Below, one piece after another: positions 45,538-56,406 of a DNA stretch of 64,000 nucleotides. Made by a program: the position numbers and the translations under genes. The DNA is taken from contig NC_057769.1 in NCBI RefSeq assembly GCF_010389155.1, forward strand, positions 7,068,735 to 7,132,734, given 5' to 3'. The notes beneath the pieces were generated by a model, which saw only the letters and a list, made by a program, of their open reading frames with translations, was not told the origin of the DNA and searched no databases. The first letter of the stretch is position 1. The number at the start of each line of letters is the position of its first letter. This DNA comes from Erigeron canadensis (taxonomy: Eukaryota > Streptophyta > Magnoliopsida > Asterales > Asteraceae).

Positions 45538-45605
45538 TATATATATATATAGATATATATATATATATATCTATATTCATAATACATATATATATATATA
45601 TATAA
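45538..45605. repeat. (AT)n-rich microsatellite
   Basis: Two (AT)n runs separated by CTATATTCATAATAC, directly upstream of the transposase gene on its promoter side. Confidence 0.9.
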
Positions 45606-45948
45606 ACACTAAGATTGAAAACCATACACAATACCAGCAACTACAAATATGTAATGAAAAAGATGATTCGTATGTTTGAAATATTTTTTCGAAATACACA
45701 ATAATTCAGTAGGAAAACCACGACTTTAGGGTATTGAATATGTTATTAGTTGCTGTTTTTTTCAAGTATACATGTACTGGGACATTCCATATATATATAG
45801 TTTTGAAATCGATGATTCCTATGTAATAACATCTTTTGATCCTAATGAACTACGTCAAAATCGTTGATTCCTATGCACTAACATCTTTTGATCTTATTGA
45901 ACTATGTCAAAGAACCATTCCCGATATGACATAAACCATTCCCGATAT
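45606..45948. other. Upstream region of the MULE transposase gene
   Basis: A direct repeat (TCGATGATTCCTATGTAATA... / TCGTTGATTCCTATGCACTA..., followed by ACATCTTTTGATCCT/TTT) occurs at about 45809 and 45861. CCATTCCCGATAT occurs twice just before the hairpin. No other gene seen. Confidence 0.5.
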
Positions 45949-46018
45949 CTGATGCCAACAAACGCTGCAGACTGACGTGGCAGTGCGACGTCAGTCTGCA
46001 GCGTTTGTTGGGCATCAG
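45949..46018. repeat. Near-perfect 30-bp hairpin
   Basis: The left arm (45949-45978, CTGATGCCAACAAACGCTGC...) and right arm (45988-46018, ...GCAGCGTTTGTTGGGCATCAG) are inverse copies with one indel around a 9-base loop. ACGT/GACGTC words follow it. Confidence 0.9.
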
Positions 46019-46039
46019 TTGACGGACGTGTCGGGGGTC

Positions 46040-46428
46040 CCACTATTAGCGGCGACGTCGCCACTAATAGCGATGACGTCGCACTGCCACGTCAGTCTCC
46101 AGCTAATAGTGATGTCACGCAGTACATTTGAGATTGAAGCGTCAACCCACCAAAACGTCGTTCTAATCAATGCTAAAAATCTCGCTACACATCTCATCTT
46201 CAAATTAAAGGCAAATGTGTACTATCAAACAACTTCGTTATCATTTTTTTTACGAAGCGCGTAACCCGACCAGGGAAAATAGTGTAACCCGACCACCCAC
46301 TATTAGCGGCGACGTCGCCGCAAATAGTGGGCCCCTCTGTCAGTCAACGCCTGCAACCATTCCTGTGATGTCTGGAATCTCGTGGGTGTGGACCCCACTA
46401 TTAGCGGCGACGTCGCCGCTAATAGTGG
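46040..46428. repeat. Palindrome cluster, left (three copies)
   Basis: Three copies of the dyad centred on GGCGACGTCGCC lie at 46040-46070 (right arm altered), 46297-46330 (one change) and 46395-46428 (perfect). In the perfect form the half-arm is CCACTATTAGCGGCGAC followed directly by its complement, giving 34 bp with no spacer. Confidence 0.92.
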
Positions 46429-47304
46429 GTCCCCCCACTTCGATATAACCCATTGTATTTAGTACATCATATTAAATTTAATCCCCATTAAAAAGGTTCT
46501 TAAAAATAGCCAAACTTAATGTAAATAATATATATATATATATATTTAAAGATTATTTATACTAACATTTTTTTAGAATAAAATTTTATTTCGAAAAACA
46601 TGTGTTACGTCATTCATTATACCTGTTTTAGTTTTGTTTTCATAAATTATGTCTCGTCATTCATTAGCACACGTTGTAACAATTTTTTACTTAGACTATG
46701 TAGCAAATTCACCTAAGTTATTAGACAATATTAATACTTATATTAACATTTTAGTAGGTTTATATGTATAACCAGTAGATTAAATTTAATTATTTTATCT
46801 TTATCAAATATACCCTTCTTAATTATATAATATACCATAAATAAAATAAATATATACGTTTTAAATAAATATTAATGTTAAAAAGTGTAAGTTAGTTGTG
46901 GAATGCAAAAATATTGTAACTTGTAAATTACAATATACTCTTTTCAATTATTATAATATATCATAAATGTATGATAATACGTAAATCTTTCAAGTTTCAA
47001 ATTTATATATAAATCCACGTATTGAAAAACTAAGTTAGGCAAAATTCTCCAAATCTCACTCATTTCTTACATTTTTTTTACTACGGTCTTTTTTCACTTA
47101 GGTTATTTTTATATAATATATTACATTTTCATGACTTTCGAAAGAGATAGATATTTCAAAAATGTTTGTCGTACTTAATTTTTGTGACATAAATTTAACT
47201 TTTATTACTTTGTAATAATAATTTTTTTTAACGAAATACTACTCTATCACTATCGTAAATCCGTATCTACAAATTAACTATTCACTGTACGAGGTATGCG
47301 AAGT

Positions 47305-47559
47305 CATTCGGTAACGTTGTGTGACGAATGCCACGTCATCAGCATTTAGACTCGGTATACTACTAAGAGTCTCAAAAGTTGGCGTTTCTCAAAAGTTGGC
47401 ATTGGGTCTTTGTCATTGGTGTAACGTTGTGCGACAAATGCCCCGAGCTACTGCTGCCATTCGGTAACGTTGTGCGACAAATGCCACGTCATCAGCATTT
47501 GCGGCGACAAACTTTTGAGAAACGCCAACTTTTGAGACTCTTAGTAGTATACCGAGTCT
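47305..47559. repeat. 51-bp inverted repeat with direct repeats
   Basis: The left arm 47348-47398 (AGACTCGGTATACTACTAAG...) is inverted at about 47509-47559 with almost no change. Directly before the left arm and before the right arm stands the same 43-bp block (CATTCGGTAACGTTGTG...ACGTCATCAGCATTT; 47305-47347 and 47458-47500). A third, partial copy sits at about 47417. Transcription across it would give a long hairpin. Confidence 0.88.
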
Positions 47560-47699
47560 ATGTTCTTTGCCTTCTCCTTGAGAAACGCTTTCAGCGTAAT
47601 TCAAAGATTGTGTGTAGTTGTAGATATCTGGTTTTCCATTTTCAGTTTTTTAAAAGTGCAACTTAAAATGGATATTAAAATTAGAATAAATTAAGCTCA

Positions 47700-48625
47700 T
47701 TTTTTATAGGGCAATGATGATCAATCCTCCTAATTTATTAGCCTACAAATCCTCTTAAATACTAGGATCGTGACATGTGAAAAATCAGAGGGTGAAATTA
47801 GGAAAGAGAATTAGTGGATTACATGTGTTAACAAGTACATATATTAGGAGAATTTTTAAGAAAATTAGTTAGGAGAATTTATCATTTTCCTTTTTCATAT
47901 TAAAAAACTAGATTATATGTTGGAGTCTCCAAATGTAGTGAGACGGAGATGAAAATGAAAATGTAAATTCAAGATGTTATATTTCAAAATTCTGTTATAA
48001 AATAGAAAATGTTTTTTTTTTTTGGGAAAATTTTTTTAAAAATAAACTCTATTTTAATTACCTTTTTTTTCATGTTCTTTTAAAAAATATGTTCTGGAAA
48101 AAAAAAAAGTATTTCCTACAACTAAAATTTGCAAACATATTTATTACTTTAGCAAATCATGTTAACGAATTTTGTTGGAGCTTAGAGGAATTCGAATGCA
48201 TTATCAAGGCATACTTCATTCCATTTTTTAACCATTCTAAATTTCACCAATCAAATCCTTCTAACTCATTTTACCCTTTCAACCATCCCAGCTCATTTCT
48301 TAGGCATTCATAACTTTTTCAACCTTTTCAATTTTTTTTTATTTTTTTTTTCCATCTAATTTAATCAAACATTTATAATAAAACATAAAACAACTTAATA
48401 AAACAATATAAATAAAACATAAAATTATCTATCACATAAAAGTACCAAAATAGAACATAGTTCGTTACATGCTTAAACAAATTACACGACTAAACTAGAT
48501 AGATAAATAGCATAGAAATTACTCATTAAACTAACATGTAACAATTATATAACAATTAAAAAGTGTAACAATTAACTAACATGTAACAATTATATAAATG
48601 TATAGATAAAAACGTATAAATATAA
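47700..48625. other. AT-rich internal DNA of the inverted structure
   Basis: No gene supported. Direct repeats ACATGTAACAATTATATAA occur at about 48534 and 48579. Confidence 0.4.
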
Positions 48626-48990
48626 ATGTATGAATTTAATAATTATACTAAATGGAGCTTCTTGTGTGTCAGGAATGGTCTTGTCATCATCGTCGTTGAG
48701 ACTGGGTGTTGGGTTGCGGAAGGAATCGAATGGATCAAAATTTTTGACATCTATCTCGGTCGTTTGGCGCATAACGTATTGTCGAGAATCCATTGCGGGA
48801 GGAGGATGATATATCGGTTGAGAATATCTGAACATAAGGTTGACTAATTGGTGGTTCAGGGTGAGGTTGATATTGTTGCTTATTTTGTTGTTGATATTGC
48901 TGTTGTTCTTGTCGATATACCCCTCGACCCCGACCTTGGCCTCGTAAGACACTAGATACGTTTTTTTGTTGTTGTTTTCCTCTCTATGGA
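48626..48990 (-). pseudogene. Decayed Q-rich first exon, possibly of a transposon ORF1
   Basis: From 48990 on the minus strand two frames alternate. One gives RGQGRGRGVYRQEQQQYQQQ and PHPEPPISQPYVQ; the other gives YHPPPAMDSRQYVMRQTTEI, NFDPFDSFRNPTPSLNDDDD and IPDTQE. The blend suggests a single frame-shifted exon, Gln/Pro-rich then acidic, like the start of Myb/trihelix-type ORF1 proteins of plant PIF/Harbinger elements. The DNA-binding part itself is not present, so the family is uncertain. Confidence 0.35.
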
Positions 48991-50278
48991 TCCATGTTAA
49001 ATTGTAATATATGTGATAAATGTGTAGATTTGGTTGTGTTTTGGTTTGAAAAATAGTAATTTATATATAGATAAATAAATAAAAAAGATGGCATTGTTTT
49101 TTAATTAATCAAATGGCACAATCAAACGGTCACCTCCTTCCCAACGGTCACGTTTGACCAAAAATCCTTCAACCTGTTAGCTGGCTTCAAACCCTCCCAA
49201 ATCAACCCATTGCCCAACTCGCATTATCGACGGCGGTGTTCTATGGCGGGCTGGTCCAACCCGTCTTCAACCTGTGCTGACTTCGTTGGGCCTTAGGAAA
49301 ATTTCACCAATAGTATAGCCTTGCACGTCCCTATACAACATAATTTTGATCGTGAGTCGTTATAAGTATTCAGAGTAAAAACCTCAAAGTTTTGTCATCC
49401 TTTGTGAATTTTGAAAGGTTTGGGCGTCTAATATATAATAACACCGAGTATTTGTTATACAACCCTTTTACATAATAAATCGTTAATTTAAACTCTTTAA
49501 TGAGAAATACTTGTCAACTAAAAATTTAGAAAGAAAAATTCATTGACTTGTAATAAATTAAATATTGGTGTATATCTTCAGCAGATCAATCACGGACGCT
49601 AGCACTTAATTTTGTTAAAACCGTTGGATCAAATTTTTCGATCTAAACCGTTGGATCAAAGCCTTTCAAAGCTATATAAACCCACCATTAGCACTCGATG
49701 AATTTACATATAGATATAAAGGTCCAGCCAGAAACTGGGAAATAAACCAGTACACAATTACAATTCTTTAGTTACATCAAACTCGACCCAATCTTCCCAA
49801 GTAAGAGAAGCAAAACAGGCTCTGCTCTTGAGCAAAACTGTTGAGAGCCTTTTTCGATAGTGTTTATAATAGTCTACATGAAGAATAAAGGTAAGCTATC
49901 CAATTCTCTACTTTTTATTTTTGTTACTTTTAACTTTGCCTACATGAAATTTATCAAGGTAATACGCTGTCAGTCAGCCTGTCTCACACACACACATTAT
50001 ATATAGGGACCTTATATATATATAACATAACTTCAGTGGCACAAAACAAAACAAAATATAAAATAATAAACCTTGGCCACCTTTCTCGTCGCGTGTGTTC
50101 AACGTGCTCCGGAGCAAATCGAACAGGCACGCCGGGGAGCATACCCGATCCACCAAGGAGGCACGAAGTTGGAGATGGCCTAATAATTAAATAATGTACA
50201 CACTTGTTTCTCACTCTGAACTCGATATTAATTTTCTAAGGCATTGGATAACACCAGGTCAAGGGTAAAACCACCAGA
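48991..50278. other. Internal DNA of the inverted structure, no firm gene
   Basis: A TATATAAACC box lies near 49673 and a short frame ends at about 50186, but neither is backed by a recognisable product. AAACCGTTGGATCAAA occurs twice (about 49619 and 49645). Confidence 0.35.
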
Positions 50279-50421
50279 TATTAGCGGCGACGTCGCCGCT
50301 AATAGTGGGACCCGACAAACTGACAACTTGCCTTACAGACCGACACTGCAGACCATGTACGAGGAATGCCACGTCACCGCCACGTCACCACCATTAGCGG
50401 CGACGTCGCCGCTAATAGTGG
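50279..50421. repeat. Palindrome cluster, middle (two copies)
   Basis: The dyads at 50279-50308 and 50389-50421 share the core ATTAGCGGCGACGTCGCC with shortened left arms. Between them lies CACGTCACCGCCACGTCACC. Confidence 0.9.
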
Positions 50422-52289
50422 TGACGTGGCCACACCTCGGGAATGGTTATTGAATGGTTATTTGCGAGGATGAGTGCATTGGACACCCGAACACTGGATA
50501 TACAATAGTGATATAGTAGTATGTCGCTTAAAAAAATTATTATGACAAAGTAATAAAAGTTAAATTTACCTCACGTAAATTAAGTATATCAAACATTTTT
50601 GAAATATTTGTCTATTTTGAAATTCATGAAAATGTAATATATTATATAAAAATAACCTAAGTGAAAAAATACGTAGTAAAAAAAATGTAATAAATGATTG
50701 GGATTTGGAGAATTTTGCCTAACTTAGTTTTTCAATACGTGGATTTATATATAAACTTGAAATTTGAAAGATTTATATATTATTATACATTTATGATATA
50801 TTATAATAATTAAGAAGAGTATCATCATCCATGTGTTCCCAATCGATTTTAAAATATATTTATCAAACATTTATGATTCATGCATCATTTTATAATTTCA
50901 ATTTCCTTTCAAACAAAAAACAATGATGTGGTTAAAAATAAACATGTTTACTGTTTTATAATTATATATGTGTTTGTGTTAAAAAATGATTCAAAGTGTG
51001 ATAATAATTTATATTTAAAATTTAACATTTACCAATAACTAAAACAGGATTAAGGTTTCCTTTAGACGACACATGGCGTTTTTATTAAACAACATGTGTC
51101 ATCTTTAATATTATTTACATATATTTAGTTACCTAGAATTATCAAATAACTTTATTAATATAACTTTTTATTAAACTCCTAATACGAAAAAGTCGAAACT
51201 AATTAATTCTTTATATAAATATATCATATCATATATTGATGGCGATAATTTATATGTATGTAGTTGACCTAACATTTTATTAACCAATCACAAAGCTCAA
51301 TTTTATGAAAGTAAAAATTGATTATGTCATAATTTAATCCTATTAATTATTTAAAGATTTTATTATTAATATTAAATATTTATTAATTAATCTATCTATC
51401 GAAATCAATTCAATAACAAAGTTATTCAATTCTTATTATCAATATTTTAGAGTGGGTTTAACTTTTTATCTATCGATATTAATTAATATTTTTTTAGTTG
51501 ATATTGTATGACCATTAAAATAAAAACTTAGAACCAACTTCAAAATCAATTGGGAGAAACAAACTTAGAACCAACTTCAAAACTTAAAACGTATAGAACC
51601 AACTTCAAAACTTAAAACGTATATATTTATTTTATTTATGGTATATTATATAATTAAGAAGGGTATATTTGATAAAGATGAAATAATTAAATTTAATCTA
51701 GTGGTTATACATATAAATCTACTAAAATGTTATAATGACAAGGTATCAATCTTAACTAACTTTGGTTGAAACGGTTGAATTTGTTACTAAATATGCAGGC
51801 AAGACACCGGATTAAGAGAAAATTACGTCAAATAACTTAGGTGAAAATTACAACGTGTGCTAATCCAATGATTAAAATTGTGTATGATTAAAATTTTATA
51901 TACCTAAAATTGTTTTGGACATATTTTGGACACAAAATTGTTTTTCAAAATTATTATACCTAAAATGCCCACATTTTTGCAACTTTTTTTCAAACCTTAG
52001 TTTCTAACATTAATACGAACCTAATAAAAACTATATTAAAGAATAATTATAACTACAAATGTTTTCCTAAAAATTAATGAATTTCTAAAAATCATATCAT
52101 TCCTAACTATAATAACATAAGTAATCTTTCCTAACTATACTACTATAACATTTCTATTACTAATACTTTCTAACATATATTTACTAACACTTGTTTTTTA
52201 ACATTTTTTTAATATCAGTAGTTAATAACTGATATTAATATTTTTTTCCCTAAAATAAAACTCCATGTATTTATTTACTATATTATCAT

Positions 52290-52690
52290 TATGATTATTA
52301 TTATTATATACTTACATATAATACTAGTTACCATACATGAATATTTGTTAACATATATTAAAATTTTTGTACAACAAAAATATTATTTAAAATATATTAA
52401 AATACTTACATATAATACTAGTTACCATACTAGTTACCATAACATATATGAATATTTGTTAACATATATTAAAATATTTGTTAACATTTATTAAAATACT
52501 TACATATAATACTAGTTACCATAGCATATATGAATATTTGTTAACATATATTAAAATATTTGTTAAAATATATTAAAATACTTACATATAATACTAATTA
52601 CCATAGCATATATGAATATTTGTTAACATATATTAAAATACTTACATATAATACTAGTTACCATACTACTTACCGTAGCATGAGCACAAC
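52290..52690. repeat. AT-rich tandem repeat, unit about 65-90 bp
   Basis: Five units share CTTACATATAATACTAGTTA, then CCATA, TGAATATTTGTTAACATATA and TTAAAATA. They sit inside the right arm of the inverted structure and explain part of its extra length. Confidence 0.85.
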
Positions 52691-52780
52691 AAAAATATTT
52701 GTTAAAATAAAAACAATTATTTAAAAGTTTACCTCGTCTGACACACACTAAACAATTAAATCGAGAAACCCGTGGGGGAC

Positions 52781-52923
52781 CCACTATTAGCGGCGACGTC
52801 GCCGCTAATAGTGGGGCCCACACCCACGAGATTCGGGAATGGTTACAGGCATCACGTGATGGGTTGCAGACGTTGACTGACAGGGGGCCCCACTATTTGC
52901 GGCGACGTCGCCGCTAATAGTGG
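52781..52923. repeat. Palindrome cluster, right (two copies)
   Basis: The dyads at 52781-52814 (perfect 34 bp) and 52890-52923 (one change, TTTGC for TTAGC) are the inverted counterparts of those at 46395 and 46297. The same A-to-T difference is preserved in the matching copy. Confidence 0.92.
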
Positions 52924-53081
52924 GTGGTCGGGTTACACTATTTCCCCTGGTCGGGTTACGCGCTTCGTTTTCTAAATGTATGTATATGTAATTATAGCTA
53001 CAGTATTGATCATATATTGTCCCCAATATATAATTTAAAGTTTAAAATCATTATTATTACTTCTTACCAATAGTAACTCCG

Positions 53082-53208
53082 GTTTAGCATAGGGACGAGC
53101 AAATTACCAAAATATCGAATCAGATCGGTACCGTTTCTGAACCGGTTTCTAGATACATACCAACCGGTTTGGTATGGTACCGTATTGAAAACCATCCATA
53201 ATTTAGCA
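53082..53208. mobile_element. Small hAT MITE
   Basis: The 111-bp element 53090-53200 starts TAGGGACGAGC and ends CCATCCATA. It is flanked by GTTTAGCA and ATTTAGCA (7 of 8 match). It is rich in GGTACCG/ACCGGTT words. Confidence 0.65.
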
Positions 53209-53777
53209 TGATCGTTTCAAAATAATTAAATGGCCGTTTTGCATATTTTAGAGAATTACAGAAGGCACAGCTGTTAATTTTGTTGTTAGGCATTTTGAGT
53301 TTTTAAGAGGGGTACGTAAAAAGGGTCGTACTTCGTGGGAGGAGTCGATAGAAAAAAATCATTGCTTGTTGTTTAATTGTCTTTCCTCAACGCTTATTTG
53401 ATATTTGCATTGAAAACTCTGTGAAAACCGGTGACACAATATTCATGTCTGAAGTTTTTTTTGTGTATTGGGTTTTCGTAATTGATACCGGCCACTTTTT
53501 TAATAATTATTTTTTGCGATCCTTATATAGTTATATGTTTCAAGCATCTAAAAAGAAAATTTTCCTATAAAGTATGGCATTGTTTATTCTCTAAATCTTA
53601 CTCATTTGAAATAGGAAAGGCGGCCGAAAGGCTATGAAACGGGAAATCGAAAACAAACAAGTTGAAATACACAAGTAATGGGAATTAATTTTATATTGAA
53701 TTATAAAAGGGTAAAATAGAAGATAAGAAATCAGTCCCTAGTACATCTTTATACATCTTTCAATGTCCGTCTCTATC
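53209..53777. other. Intergenic DNA, no gene seen
   Basis: No supported feature. Confidence 0.4.
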
Positions 53778-54020
53778 TAGGGGTGGGAATCGAGTTGAGC
53801 TGTTCACGAACAACTTGAGCTCGTTTAAACCAAGTTCAAGTTTAACATTTTCAAGTTCAAGTCGAACTCGAACAAGAAAACGAGCTCAATTAGTTAGACG
53901 AGCCGAGCTAAAAATTTTATTTTTTAGATCTGGTTTGAAAGATCGTTTTACTGTTTTGATCTGAACGAGCTGAGTCGAACGAGCTGAGTCGAACGAGCTT
54001 CACGAGCTACTCGAGCCTAT
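53778..54020. mobile_element. hAT-like fragment (TAGGGGTGGGAATCGAG end)
   Basis: A typical hAT end, TAGGGGTGGGAATCGAGTTG, is followed by many GAGCTCG/GAACGAGC words. A tandem pair of GAACGAGCTGAGTC occurs at about 53964-53995. The right end is not clearly inverted, so the copy may be truncated. Confidence 0.45.
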
Positions 54021-54504
54021 CTATACATGGTTAAAAATCCCACTAATTTGTTAATATAAAGACTAGAACTCATGACCTTCAAGTTAAATGCATAAAGCTT
54101 TAACCAATGAGTTCAACCATCTTTTTGTTTAATTTTTTTACTGTATTTAGATAAATGCTTAAAAATAATTATATTTCAGTATTTCACCATCCACACTCGT
54201 ATACCATAATATAAATAATGTATAAATGATTATTAATATCAAAATATATATCTTCATAAATATTTAAATCATAACATCTTTAAGAAGAAAATAAATATTA
54301 TATACGTAATTAATACCAATAATAGTTGAATTCCATTACGACATTTTGCTTGTTAGACTATAATATGTAGATATGTAATATGTTTTGTGTAGAAGATTTT
54401 TTTTTATATATTAAAAATAACAACTTACTTTTTATATTATTTTTTGTGAGGTAGCTACTTAATTTTAAAATAAATGTTTAAAATATAAACGAGCTTTGAT
54501 CACA
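54021..54504. other. AT-rich intergenic DNA, no gene seen
   Basis: No supported feature. Confidence 0.4.
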
Positions 54505-54738
54505 TTTATACTATTTATAAAAAAAACACCCTCATTGTTGAAAGTTACATGAGAAATAATGTCTAAAATGCTTTGATGATTCAATTACATTATCAATCAT
54601 TTATATATTAAAATATCTTCATAACCTTTTATATGAATTATCTACATCACTTGACGCCAGCCCCATCATCAATAGTCGCCCTCACCATCCCACTATCATC
54701 GCCATGATTACGTTGCATTGAACGAGTACCGTGCTAGT
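54505..54738 (+). mobile_element. Small non-autonomous Helitron
   Basis: It starts near TTTATACTATTTATAAAAAA after an A and ends GCATTGAACGAGTACCGTG + CTAGT, followed by T. The ATCACTTGACGCC...CATCGCC segment before the end parallels the copies at 6086 and 42131. Confidence 0.55.
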
Positions 54739-54899
54739 TACCATGAATAGAAACGATATACCCGATTATCATTATTAGAAATAAAGTCTCATTTATTGTA
54801 ATAAAACGTTCAATCAAGATGTCTCAACTGGATAAATTCACTTATTTTACACAATTTGTCTGGTTATGCCTTTTCTTCTTTACTTGCCACAAATTCGCA

Positions 54900-55190
54900 A
54901 GCTGATCCTAAGTATTCGTTGTTATTCATTGTATTCCAAAAGAACTATTTCGTTAGGATTGAGGAATTGCTGTATTTTTCCTGAATAGCCTGGATTCTCC
55001 CATCGAGAGTCACTTTGAAGTGCAAGATGCACTAATCGGAAAGAGACTCTCTCCAAAATGTCATGGCAAAGACACTCCATTCCTATGGTGTCGACCATGG
55101 CCAGGAGCCCAGGACACATTGCACGACGCCTTATAGGCAATGCCCTTAGCTGTTAGCTAGTGCCTTCTAGTCGGGGGTGCTTGGTCCCCC
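54900..55190 (-). other. Unrecognised open segment, possible gene fragment
   Basis: A 72-codon minus-strand frame (55140-54922) includes DTIGMECLCHDILERVSFRL and SGKIQQFLNPNEIVLLEYNE. It is more balanced in composition than the flanks and reads like protein, but I do not recognise it. No spliced partner was found. It could be a captured or broken exon. Confidence 0.3.
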
Positions 55191-55893
55191 CAACCTCTTC
55201 ATTAAAGTCTATAGAATACCTTTGTCACAATGAAAAATTTGAATATAAATGTAACGTAGCCTCTGTTAACTCTAAATCCATGAATACATAAATTTAATCG
55301 AGGAATAATAAGAAAAAAAAATGGCAGATGAAGTTAGTTGTATGGTGGTGGTTTCACTGGTTTGTGATGTTGTAGATGATGATAAGGTTAAAAGAGAGAA
55401 TTTGGGTGGCTAGTTACGTAGTTAGATAGTGATAATGAGTACTTAGTTGATTGTATTGTATCACTGTGTGGGGCTGACATTAATATACAATAGTTTGACT
55501 AATGCCATTCTGTCAGCATAATCTATATATGTGGTTGGTATCCTTTATAAATTTTAAAATAATCGTATATTTTAATATTATTCTTAATACTCGTATGATA
55601 TACGATAGCCATATAAATTGTATCATAAAAAAGTTCGAATATGCCTCATACATGATTAGTATTCTTGCCGAACTCCGCTCTTCAAGCTCAACTTCGGCAA
55701 CAGCAACTCGAGAAAGTTATTCCGTTTGTGAGAAACCGGCAATGATTAGTAAGTATGACATAAATTATGGTTAAAATAAACCGATGATCGAAGCTAAATT
55801 ATAATAAACAGTAATAATAAATATAAATTATAAATTATAATAAACTGTTCCTAATTGTATTTTTGGAGGACTTGTGGGACATGTTCCTAATCG
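55191..55893. other. Intergenic DNA, no gene seen
   Basis: A 90-codon open frame at 55502-55774 shows no family resemblance. No other feature supported. Confidence 0.4.
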
Positions 55894-56406
55894 AAGCACT
55901 ACAACAAAAATGTTATTTATTCACCCTTACTTTAAAGAAGTGTGAAGAAATTTCTTAATTTGTTCACACTTAAAAATGTTTAAAAAGTATTCATATTTAA
56001 AAGTGTGAAGAAATTTGAAAAATCATAAATTTTTCACACTTATATATGTGAGAAAAAAATGTTCACACTTCCAAGTGTGTAAAACTATATCAATTGTTCA
56101 CACTTAGAAGTGTAAGGAATAATTTGTAACACCAAATTTCTTCATACAAGGAAGGTATGGAGAAAGTAGGTGTTACAATTTGACTTTCACACTTTTAAGT
56201 GTGAATATATTTGACATTTGTTCACACTTTTAGGTGTGAATTTTTTCTTTACACATACATAAGTATAAAAAAGTTATAATTTTTAAAAATTTTTCACACT
56301 TTTATGTGTGTATACTTTTTAAACATTTTTAAGCGTGAATAAATTAAGAATTTTTTTCACACTTCTTTAGATGAAGTGTGAATAAATGCATTTTTTTTTA
56401 GTGAAG
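55894..56406. mobile_element. Mini-CACTA (En/Spm) element with 3-bp TSD
   Basis: The element 55897-56403 (507 bp) begins CACTACAACAAAAATG and ends in the inverse CATTTTTTTTTAGTG, with AAG on both sides (55894-55896 and 56404-56406). CACTA ends and a 3-bp duplication are diagnostic. Both halves are packed with subterminal dyads of the type TTCACACTTTTAAGTGTGAA, about a dozen in all, likely transposase-binding repeats. No coding capacity. Confidence 0.9.

Larger units (their letters stand above)
46252..52968. mobile_element. 6.7-kb structure with very long inverted arms
   Basis: The outer ends match: ACGAAGCGCGTAACCCGACC at 46252 is the inverse of the end at 52968, and similarity runs through two palindromes to about 46440/52770. 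Further inverted blocks pair in the same order: 46620-46885 with 51590-51870, and 46920-47235 with 50525-50830. The right arm is lengthened by insertions, including an AT tandem array. Between the arms (47240-50520) lie another hairpin, a decayed reading frame and unique DNA. This suggests a foldback-like or long-TIR (Mutator-like) non-autonomous element. The exact ends and target duplication are not resolved. Confidence 0.6.

Noticed and set aside
50071..50186. Short frame ending SKSNRHAGEHTRSTKEARSW, with a TATA-like box upstream
   Set aside because: I considered a secreted-peptide gene, but it does not match the mature motif of any plant peptide family I know and has no signal peptide.
46040..52923. 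Regularly recurring palindromes as a CRISPR-like array
   Set aside because: Spacing is irregular and in the kilobase range. The copies belong to inverted arms of a plant repeat, and the window is eukaryotic.
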